NCBI RefSeq assembly: GCF_008831285.2
Contig: NW_022205086.1
Location: 1 to 29,684 of the forward strand
Direction: 5' to 3'
DNA from: Nymphaea colorata
Lineage: Eukaryota; Streptophyta; Magnoliopsida; Nymphaeales; Nymphaeaceae
Length of the DNA stretch: 29,684 nucleotides
Positions 11,132 through 20,609 of the stretch are shown here, piece by piece. How positions within the stretch are numbered: position 1 is the stretch's first letter; every line of letters begins with the position of its first letter. The position numbers and the translations under genes are program-made. The notes beneath the pieces are model-generated. The model ran no database searches. It had not been told where the DNA came from and saw only the letters and a list, made by a program, of their open reading frames with translations.

Positions 11132-11243
11132 TTTGATCTGTACATTACTCAAGCAACGATAAATCAATCATCATCATTTGGTATTTCCTAATGTTTGTTA
11201 GTGTTTATAATGGTGGGGTGAAATCTATAATAATAATTGGTTG

Positions 11244-14200
11244 ATGCAATCACCGGCCAGTCCGCTTGAGACAGATCGCAATAGCGAACGCTGCATTTCC
11301 GACCTCCTCAGGATCAACTTCAAGGACAACAACTACCTTGCCAACAACGGCAAGAGCATCTGCACCGTCCCCGCAGAGTGCATGGAGGAAATACTCTCCT
11401 CACTCCATCTCATACCCATCAAGAACCTAGAACAAGTCAAAATGGAAGTAGAGCACAGCAAAGTGCATGATCAGTACTACTCCAGAACCAAAATGCAAAA
11501 ACAGACAGAAAATAACAATAATGAACAGCAGACCATTGAAGACTATAGCGAGAAGACTCCGGTGAAGGTGGGACTTATCTTCTACATCCAATTTTACTTC
11601 ACAGGTGAGTGTATCTACTACGATCGCCATAATAGCCACTGGTCCTCTCCAAGCACAAGCGCACTCCTTTCAAGATCATCGAACACATCACCAAGAACGC
11701 ATCCAACTCCAAGGAACACCAGGCCTACGACTACATCGGTACCCATCCCCTAAGACAGGTAACTCTTGCATCAACTAGGCAACGTAGTGCCCAACGAACA
11801 CCGCTACCTCATCGTCATCGCCAACGAATTGCTCTACCTCAAGTTCACCGACCACAGCGTATACCTGGGTAATGATTTTTTAATGAAGGTAATGCAAGTG
11901 TAACTAAGGATCCTACGATGAGAAATGCGTGGTTACCTTTTCCCATTCTATCTTCCATTTGGACAAGACCGCCCAAGATATGTCGCTGCTTCGCTCTCCA
12001 TGTAGACTATACTCTGTGGAACAATAGAAATACGTGGTGTTTGATATAAAAAACAATGAGATTGTGCTGAAAGACGAGTCGGTTTGCATTCAGGGCATGT
12101 GCGTGCTGGAAAGCCCATAATTTCAAGTCAATGAGCTGTAGTCACCCACCTTACCCTTCCGCCGCAAAAAGACTAAGGAAGTCACCAAGACATAAGAGGA
12201 AAACAAGAACAAGATAGCCTTGCGGGTGCTGCAGGGAAACAACCGCTACTACCTCCTCCACCACAACTACAGCACAGAAAAGCTGACCCACGATCTCAAC
12301 CGTATGCTTCACCCTTTCGAGGAGAAGCTGAACACAAGCAACACCTTCCTGATGCGCTACGAACCGATCTCCTTCTACAAGCCAGAGACCACCTTCAACC
12401 TGTCCAACATCAGCAACATCACCATGAACAACAACTTAGACCTGCTCGACGAGGAGGAGGAGAAAGAGGAAATCGTTTAGGAGCTCACCTTGCGCGAAGT
12501 CAATTTCAAGAGCCTGACCTTCCGAGGCAAGGAGGACATCACCTTCAACATATAGTTCTACCCCAGCTACAACAACCACCACCAGATCTTCATCTACGAC
12601 GCCATGACCACCAAGGAGAGGATCAGGGGCCGCGAGGTCGCCAGGCAGAAACAGCTCTACCTCGATTACCGCGAAGTGATTGCCTCCAACAAACAGCAGT
12701 GCATCCTCAAGGAGTACAACAGCCAGAAGATGAGAAGGGAAAGCTCCAAGTACAAGAACATCCTCAGAGTAGAGTTCATTCGCAGAGAAGCTCTGCACCT
12801 TACGTCTATTACTACTCTATCCTGCTCAATCTCAAGATATACAACTATTACAAGGCTCCCTCCCACTCCGCCAACCGATCCTCCGAATAACGTCACAAGA
12901 TGAGACTCAACCTAACTGAAATACAGGATATACTTTCCGATTATCATGCTGCCATAGCTGCTCTTGCTTAGACCAACAAGTAGAAGTCTACTGGCTCATG
13001 CACGAACTTCTGCAGATCAACTTTGTAGGCATGCTGGAGGAACTGTTGGAAGCCATCATCGCCAAGAAGAAGCATGAGGAAAGAGAACAAATCTACTCCA
13101 CCATTAACATCAAGGAAAAGGAGGAACCGCAAGACGATTACCCTTACGAAAACATCCAATCGATTCAGACCATAATGAAAATAGTCCTTTTCATCGCTAA
13201 GACCATGCCTTCCAAACTGATCGACGCTCTGCTCAGAACTGAAAAATCCATACTGCTCATAAGGCTGTGCAGGTTCCCCGAGGCAAACCGTTTCTTTTCG
13301 GAATAGGAGTGCATCTGCTTGGGAGAGCCGAAGGAGATGCTGGCCAAGCTGGAAAAGGTGATCGCACTTGTGTAGGAAAGCTTTCCAGGTCAAGATGCAA
13401 AATATATGCATCTTGTGGGCATATCGACTGCTGAAGAAGCATCAAATGCAGAGCAGCAACATTGATGCTCTATGCCAGAAGCTAGTGCAGGGATTTAAGA
13501 GCAAGCTCAGCGAGGATTACCTTATCATACTCTAACTCATAAAGCTGTCTAGAGGATAGCTTTTCTATGCCAGAGACGTAGTCAAGTTTCTGCCATTCCA
13601 GCGGCTCCAACAAGAATAAATCCCCTTTTCGCTAAGAGAAGCATACTTCAACCGCATAATCAGGAGCTACAAGGACAACATCCGCCTCCCCTTCAGGATG
13701 AATTCATCATGTCTGAAAACTTAGAGGTGAGCTTGTAGAAGGACAACAAACGCATCCTGAAGACTTACCTTGAGTAAGTGCTTCCCAAAAACACCAAGTT
13801 CGAAACCATCGAGAATAAGCTGTTCTCGCTGCAGTGCTGCCAGCTTTACCTGCATTTCAGTGAGGACTTACTATAAGAGATAGCAGTTGAGGAGCAAACT
13901 TGCAAGGATTATCTGCCTCTCCTCATCACTTTACTAGAAGAACACCTTTAACGCTACCACTACTAGCCATAGCACCAGACCAAGTATGTGATGCAACTGC
14001 TCAAGTGTCTTTAACTCACGCTCCAGAAGTACGTACGGTATGTGGCCTACGAGGAGAGCGAACTGGGAGTAGAGGATGAAGATATGATCATCAGACACTG
14101 CCTTTAGGAGTACAACAACATCATCGTCAAGAAGCATGCTCACACCCACACCCGCAGGAGCCACGATCTCCAACGCGATACCAACCTCAGCAAGACCACC

Positions 14201-17200
14201 AAACGCACAGAGAAGAGGTCAGAGCGGCAGGAAAAGCAGATGGCTAGGTCGGTGAAGAACAACCGCTCCTCTAAGAAGAAGGAGGAGGGCAATCTAATGT
14301 CTCGCGCCACGCGGATTCTCAACTTCTTTTCCCTCAAGAAACTGTCACACCCTACTGAGATCATCGAGTGCATCGACAAGGAAATGATATGGGAACAGCT
14401 CAACGGAGACAAGCTGGGAAAAGAGGAACGGCTTGACTTATTTTAACGCGTTCTGAGCCTCTCTTCTCTGTTGCTGTCACCAGCTACTCATTTCAAGTAA
14501 GTCTACCAGGGACTAATCGTGAATCCTTTGGATTTTTCCCATAAATTTCTATAGATGCTGGGACTGTTGGCCAACAAAGCATACCAAAGCGACCTATGGG
14601 GACTGGTGGAACGTTTATCACGCGAGCATTATACTGAAGATGAGTGGAAGATCATCATCGCAATCATCAACAAGAACAGACTGCTGAAGCACTTCATCCT
14701 ATACAGCAAAAACGAAGCAAACAAGCCCAGCGAGATGTAGCTGGCTAGTCTCTTTGGAGTGCTTAACCACATCTTAAAACACTACCTGCAGTGGACTAAG
14801 AATAGGATTGGAGTTGATTATTTCAATACCACCGAGATACAAGAAAACTACGTTCAAATTTAGAGCAACTACCATCATTTCCGTAACGACTTAGAACCGC
14901 TCTCCTTCCTCTCCCTCCTCTCCAAGGTGGAAGCCACCTACATTGAAGAGGAAATGAGGCTGCACATCACCCTCATCAAGGCAGTGGGCGCCATGACCAC
15001 TCCTGCTTACTATGCTTATTATTGCACCTACATCCTGCGCTACGAGTGCCAAAACTTCCAAGACACAATTGTCCAGCTGTCCCTGGCCTTCATCTCCACC
15101 CTCACCACTCCCCAACGTATAGAATTTGCCAACAATTTCCAATATTCTCTCTTCAAGCAGAGCGAGCAAATCAAAACAATCATCTGCTCAGTGGCAGGCA
15201 TAAAGGAAGAAGCTTCTCAAAACAATACTCCTCAGCGCGTTACCAACTTCAACATCCTGTCCGAGCTCAACGATCGCCGCGTTTCTCGGCTCAGCTTCAC
15301 CTCTTAGGATTCCTCCAGACAGTTCCTGATCAATCTGTTCAGGCTGTTGGCTTTGGTGGAGTCGGCTAGCTCAACGCACAAGGAACTGCTGCCCAAAATC
15401 ACTTACGGAGTGATCGTGGGAGTGTTTGGCAAATTCGGCGGATAGACGCTGCTGAAGCATGAGCTGATGGGATTCATGCTGGTCAGCATTGAGAAACAAA
15501 TGAGCTACGGACTCAACAAGTACTTGAAGGCTGGAGAGGAAGGAGAAGCCGACAACTAGGAGGAGGAGCGTGAAGAGTATGCTCTTCTCCTCGATTTCGT
15601 GAAGCACACCAACTACCTCCTTCAACGCTAAATATAAGCATTCAAGGCGATCAACCTCAACAACGAACGAGAAGAAGTCTTCATGAGCTACGCACTCAAA
15701 CTGCTCTCCCTCGTGCGCATTCGTGACAGCGTCGGCAGTTATCTCAACTTCGAGCCCAACGATAAGGTCTACCGAAGCTTCTCAGGCATCTCTGAACAGC
15801 ATAGTCTCGCCTCCAGAAGCGTCAATTCCCAGGAAGATGACTCCTCCGTTTCCTCCTCCCAAGCCTTGAAGGACGAGCACCAGATGGCTGCGCGCGCCAG
15901 ACAGCTGCTGCACCACTACAATTCAGTCCAGATCGACGAGTCGGAGGTGGGCAACATCGAAGGCATCAATAAATTGCTCTGCTATGAAGTCTTATAGTCT
16001 TTGGACGTGCTTTCACGCAGTCAGGAACTGCCAGCAGACCTAGCAAAGCCTCTCCAGTGGGTATAGGCTCGCTACAAGATATCATTAGCCAACCACTAAG
16101 TTGCAACAGAACCCATCCCAGAAAAACAATTACTTTACACCTTGGATAAGTCTTTCCTCACTCCCAACAGCAGAAACGCCCACAAAGATGCTCGAAATAC
16201 CTTTTACGAAAATTACCGAAACACTCTTCAGGACACCAACTAATAGCAGTCTGGCATGGCTCCTCAGTTCGATGCAGTCAATAACTTCCTCTCTCTCAAA
16301 GTTTAGAGCTATCTCGTCCTACTGGTGGAGCTTCTTCAACGGACCATGCTCTAGCTGGAATCAGGTGGACGCTTAGAGCATAAGGTCGCTCAGCTGATGG
16401 TGCTCATCGAGGTGGAGCTCAGCGAACAAATCAAACTCTACAAGCTGGAAGACGAGGAGTATGGGAATCGCGATTTCTAAGTGCTTCCCGAGGAATATTA
16501 CCATCGTTCGGGACTAGGCAGCAGCGAACAGGTGCAGCAGGAGAAGTACCACCAGCGCTGCTGCCAGCTGGACGAGAAGCGGCTGGTAGGAGTGGTGGAA
16601 ATGGCCCTGATGGCGCACCGCATGCAGAAGCCTCTGTTCCTGCTCTACCTGCAGACCATCCTGGAGCGGCTGGCCTGCTACAACGTCGCCAACCAGGCGG
16701 CCCTCCAGCGCATCCTCAACGCGCACTTCCCCGCCTACTACGACCTGGTCTTCGCCATCATCCACTCCTTCCGCACCCTCTCGCCCATCGTCGACGACGC
16801 CTTCTTCACGCCCCGCGACCTCCTCAACCGCAAGCGGATCGCCTGGGAACGCATCTACGAGGGCGTGGGGGGAGAGGAGCGGGCAGCCAACTGCGAACAG
16901 TGGGTGAACTCGCTGCGGGGCATGGAAGGATACCACTTGGCTTCTCTCAACTACTACACGCTAGTGAGGATGCTGCTGGCCAGCTCACGCACGCTCAACT
17001 TCGAATTCAAATCGCTTTTCTCGCGACCAACTATAGAGCGGGAGTCCATCCTCAGCGAACTCATCGAAGTCCTCGACCTTATGCTGAAGAATTGCACAGT
17101 ACTGACTGAGGAAAAACTGGAGTTTGTGAGAGTTACGCTGAAGTTGATTAATACTTTCCTGCGTGGACCCATTGAACCCAATATCCAAGTCACAATCAAC

Positions 17201-18971
17201 AAGGGATACAGTCGCATCCTCATGGAGCTGCTGGCTGCTGCCAACCGTTGCCCTCCTGATGCTCCTTACTACCGCCTCTACGCAATCGGCATTAAGAAGC
17301 TGATCGCTTAGTCACTCTTCATCCTCATTCCCTTCATCGGACTGGCTGAGGAGGCAGTGAGGGTGTGCGAGGGCGAACTCAGGGAAGCGTACATCCGCTC
17401 CAAAAACGCATACAAGGGCAACTACTAGAACATCATTGGGGATTACGTGGAAAGACGGCAAGATGGGGATTAGGCTTTATTGCACTTCTAGCTGGCCTTA
17501 AGCTTCTACTACTGCCTCATTGAGATCTACGCACAGCGCAAGATCAGTCGCATCGTGGAGGTTCAGGTGGAGCTGCTCAGTCGCAAACGCAGGGAGAAGC
17601 GTCGCCGCAAGGACTGGATGGTCTTCTACCAGCTCTACCAGGTGATCGCAGTGGCTCTCTACCCCCTCTTCCGCAGACTCAGCAGCACCTACGAGGACTT
17701 GACGGACGGTCGCAGCGAGGAGGAGCTGCTGCAGCGAGCCATCGTCTTCTTCACTCGCCACGTGAGCCAGGTGGAGGTGCGCGTGTACGGCCGCATCAAG
17801 AAGATCTCCTTCCTGCTGCTGAGGGAGGCCAGCTGCTACAACGTATCCATCCGGAAGGAGTTCTACCGACTGATCGGCAAGGAGGAGCGCGAGCTGCGCC
17901 TGCACAAGTTCATGAAGGTGTCCAAGTTCATCATCATCCGCCTAGAGATCAGCAAGTTAGTCCACACGGTCATCTCCCACTTCAAACCGCTGGAGATTGT
18001 GCTGCTTAACAGACAGCTATGGAAAAGTCTCTGCTTCCTTATGGCTCTCCTCCTCAACGTAATCTTCGTCTTTAGGGAGACTCTGACCAACTTTGACCAA
18101 GACCTTTACACCAGCATTAGGTAGCAATGCATCCATTTAGGTACGCGCTGTTCGCATTCACCTATCTCTTCGTCTTCTTCCTTTTCCTCATCTACTTCAT
18201 CGAAGTCTTTCCCCTCAAGCTCAAAGTCTACCGCATCCTTAGGCGCCGCGGATTCAGACTGCGGAGCCTGCTAATCTTCGTAACTGACAAGACGTTAGGA
18301 TTTGCTGTATTTTACTCTGTGTTTATGGCTTTATCCTTCAACGTGGCAGGCTTCGTGTCTCTGCTGCTGCTAGACTACTTCTTCCGCTTCAAGGTTTCGA
18401 GCAAGATCACCTTCCTGATGTTCCGGTCCATCCCCAAGATCTTCTACGTGGTGATCCTCATCTTCACGCTGCTCTACATCTTCGCCCTCATGGCCATGAA
18501 CCAGGAGGAACGCACTGACGAATGCGTCGACGTGGCAGCCTGCACCCAGGACGCCTTCTTCATCTTCATGGAACTGCGTTTCAACGTGGATCTCCCCTAC
18601 GAGCAGAGGGCGTTCTGGCCGGCATCGTCCTGCTGCCTCGGTTGTTCCTGAAGCTGATCAACGTGAGCCTGCTGGTGGGCATCATCTTCATGGAGAAGCG
18701 GAAGGAGGACCAGCGGGCGGAGAGCAAGGCCATGGAGGTGCGAGACGTCTGCTTCATCTGCGGCGGCCAGCGCAACGCCATCGAGAAGGCGCGCAACAGC
18801 AACAAGGGCTTCTACCACCACGTCGAGATGGAGCACAACCTCTGGAACTACATCTACTACCTGGTCTACCTCAAGAACAAGGAGCGCAAGAACCTGAACA
18901 CCATCGAAGCCATGATCATCGAGAAGTGGGACAACAACCAGATCGACTGGCTGCCCGATCTCGTCCTCTGA
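11244..18971 (+). CDS. IP3 receptor / ryanodine-receptor family calcium-release channel (~2,480 aa)
   Basis: A chain of frames joined by micro-introns gives about 2,480 residues, close to the ~2,700 of animal IP3 receptors. Near the N terminus a MIR/beta-trefoil-type segment reads QLLHQLGNVVPNEHRYLIV, like the QLLHxxSNKYLTV core of IP3 receptors. A long helical RIH-type solenoid follows. From about nt 18000 come hydrophobic segments (LCFLMALLLNVIFVF; YALFAFTYLFVFFLFLIYF; LGFAVFYSVFMALSF; IPKIFYVVILIFTLLYIFA; FLKLINVSLLVGIIF), consistent with a six-helix pore. The C terminus has the family zinc hallmark: CFICG, then HHVEMEHNLWNYIYYLVYL. It would release Ca2+ from an internal store. Well-supported introns: 11739-11754 (16 nt), 11869-11908, 12769-12785 (17 nt), 13370-13388, 18121-18140. 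Less certain: 11568 or 11562 to 11635, 12892-12926 or -12971, and 18586-18608. A frame step at about 13697 fits no normal intron. The pore loop lacks an obvious GGGVGD filter. Confidence 0.85.
11568..11635 (+). other. Probable 68-nt intron (alternative donor 11562, 74 nt)
   Basis: The frame upstream ends in SEKTPVK and the frame downstream begins PLVLSKHKRTPFKIIEH. GT at 11568 or 11562 with AG at 11635 joins them in phase; no shorter single GT-AG pair does. Much longer than the other introns here. Confidence 0.5.
11739..11754 (+). other. 16-nt intron in the channel gene
   Basis: gtacccatcccctaag. Removal joins YDYI with DRQLLHQLGN, recreating the MIR-type motif; without it both flanking frames turn into non-protein-like shadows. 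Confidence 0.75.
11869..11908 (+). other. 40-nt intron made of two 20-nt intron-like halves
   Basis: Halves are gtaatgattttttaatgaag and gtaatgcaagtgtaactaag. Each alone has GTAATG and an AAG end, but only removal of all 40 nt keeps the frame (VYLG|SYDEKC). Confidence 0.75.
12769..12785 (+). other. 17-nt intron in the channel gene
   Basis: gtagagttcattcgcag. Removal gives NILRRSSAPYVYYY. A second 17-nt choice (12774-12790) gives the same phase; the first has the better donor and acceptor. Confidence 0.7.
12892..12971 (+). other. Uncertain intron (80 nt; or 35 nt ending 12926)
   Basis: The frame changes between SSEQ and QQVEVYWLMHELLQ. Both acceptors restore phase. Against both, the unspliced frame itself looks protein-like (LTEIQDILSDYHAAIAALAQ) up to about 12980, so a single-base frame step there is an alternative. 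Confidence 0.35.
13370..13388 (+). other. 19-nt intron in the channel gene
   Basis: gtgtaggaaagctttccag. Removal joins LEKVIAL to VKMQNICILWAYRLL; leaving it in leads to a TGA about 70 nt on. Confidence 0.75.
18121..18140 (+). other. 20-nt intron between membrane segments of the channel
   Basis: gtagcaatgcatccatttag. Removal joins DLYTSIR to YALFAFTYLFVFF. It contains an ATG in the downstream frame, which could be mistaken for a start codon. Confidence 0.85.
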
Positions 18972-19085
18972 TGCAAGCCACCCTATTGCCATCATATCCA
19001 TTTTTATAGATCGGATGGGGAGGAGGCGATCCGGTGATAGGATAGCACTATTCCTTATTATAGAATAGTACTAGCTGTGGAATAA

Positions 19086-19781
19086 ATGTCTATCATTTCT
19101 TCTCAACACTCGCGCCACCTCTCCGCCCAGACCGCCCCCACCAGGCTGGACAGCAGCGCCACGAAGGGCCTCAGAAGGCGCTCCAAGGAGAACCTGCCCA
19201 GCAGGAAAGTGCAAGCCGAACGCATGGAGATGATGCGCGGGATATAACTGAAGAGCAAGATGGACGATAACGAGACAAAGGCAGGCACCAGCACTCTGAA
19301 GGACAAGCAGAGCAAGATTAGCCTGCCCATCACCTTCTAGGTGTCAAAACGCAACCGATCTTACCATCGCACTCCTAAAAACAGCTAAAAAACAACCAAT
19401 TTGCCATCTGCTCATTATTTCAAATGGAATGCAAGCCAAACACCCGCCCCTCGGCAACAGCTCCAAGCCATCTATCCAAAGCCAAAAAACATACAGAGGA
19501 GCATCCCCAGACTCAAAAAATCAGAAATAGCCGAGCCCTCATCAGAAGCTGACATTTTTCCATAAATAGGGGAGGAGAAGGAACGCACCAGCTTCGTCAG
19601 CCATCCCGAGATAAGCCTGCAAGAGTTAGGCATCTTCACGGGTAAAAAGTAGACGGAGGGATTTCTGAAGCGATTCAGTTCGACGATCCAGCACTAGTTC
19701 AGGGGAGGAGTGGACACATCTAACCAGTTCGACCTGAACAGGCTGTAGTACTTTCTGCTGCGGGATATCCGTGCCCACTGA
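19086..19781 (+). CDS. Basic, low-complexity protein of unknown function (231 aa)
   Basis: One frame of 231 residues from ATG 19086 to TGA 19779-19781, with TAA/TAG Gln at several places. The product is rich in Ser, Lys, Arg, Gln and Pro (RRRSKENLPSRK, PAPRQQLQAIYPKPK) and probably disordered. Only the last ~60 residues (HPEISLQELGIFTG ... FDLNRLQYFLLRDIRAH) look foldable. No signal peptide or membrane segment. It starts 114 bp after the channel gene, and its stop is only 37 bp before the next ATG on the same strand. The middle third (about 19330-19560) is more AT-rich and might include an intron I cannot define. No family recognised. Confidence 0.65.
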
Positions 19782-19818
19782 CTGATTCTGCATGATGTTA
19801 TAAATTTATTAGCTTTAG

Positions 19819-20567
19819 ATGGCCGAAAACTCAGCCCTGAAACTGCTCCTCGAGAAGCAAATCACCAACGAACAGTACAAGATCATCGACGACTACAAGA
19901 AGATGGCCGAAAATCTGGAGAAGGAGCAGGAGAGGAACCGCGCAAACTCCACCAAGCTGCAGGAACTGCAGAAGAAGATTTCCTGCTGGAGTTCATGAAT
20001 ACCACTTCGGTGCGGGAGTCCACCCGCTACCAGCGCAAGCTGCAGAAGCTGGAGAACACCCAAAACTACGCCACGCAGCTGCTGAAGCTAAAGTACCAGA
20101 GCTTCGTGAAGATGGAGGACGAACAGCACCAGAAACGCCAGGAGTGCCTCACCAAACGCCACCTCATGGCGGAAAATAGGAAACTGTCCATGTCCGTCTA
20201 CGACCGCAGGAAACACGACAGGATCAAAAGGATCAAAGAGGAAGAGGAAAGAGTTAGCATGGACTTCAAAAGGAAAAGCAGCGAAATGGAAGCCTCCGCC
20301 CGCTAGAAAAAAGAGGAAATCAAAGAACATTAGCTAAGATTGAAGGAAAGAATGAGGAGGTACTAAATATTCAAGCTGCAGCGTGCTGCTATAAACTACA
20401 ACTAAAAACTATAGCACGAGATGGTGGTGTTCCGATAGCAAAACCGCTACCTCTAGGAGCTGAAGAAGCGAGTGAAGAAGGAGGAGGACACCTTCAGGAA
20501 GACCCAAATTCTGGGAAGGGAGACTGCCAAGATATAGTCCATTTATTTAACCGGAGCTGATCTTTGA
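19819..20567 (+). CDS. Coiled-coil protein with an apparent -1 frame step (~248 aa)
   Basis: The first frame (MAENSALKLLLEKQITNEQY..., 19819-19980) and the second (DFLLEFMNTTSVRESTRYQRK..., to TGA 20565-20567) are both rich in heptad-like Lys/Glu/Gln/Leu and clearly belong together, but are one base out of register at about 19975-19980. There is no GT donor before the in-frame TGA at 19996 that fixes the phase. Either one base is missing from the sequence, the gene is broken, or translation shifts -1. Without the first part, ATG 19995 would give 190 residues. The protein is almost entirely helical coiled coil, of the sort common in basal-body and axonemal accessory proteins; function unknown. 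It converges on the next gene with 42 bp between stops. Confidence 0.7.
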
Positions 20568-20609
20568 GATGGCTTACAATTAATAATCAATAACCAAAGT
20601 GAAGAATTA

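Noticed and set aside
11759-11778. 20-nt intron-like string gtaactcttgcatcaactag
   Set aside because: Right length and ends, but removing it destroys QLLHQLGN and leaves the wrong frame; the 16-nt intron just upstream explains the data.
13711-13724. 14-nt GT-AG intron gtctgaaaacttag in the channel gene
   Set aside because: It would repair the frame, but 14 nt is below known intron minima and the sequence before it (DEFIMSENLEVSL) looks coding in the downstream frame; a one-base step at about 13697 fits better.
16514-16936. 140-codon minus-strand frame in the GC-rich part of the channel gene
   Set aside because: Antisense of a GC3-rich coding block; the plus-strand frame is continuous with the channel on both sides.
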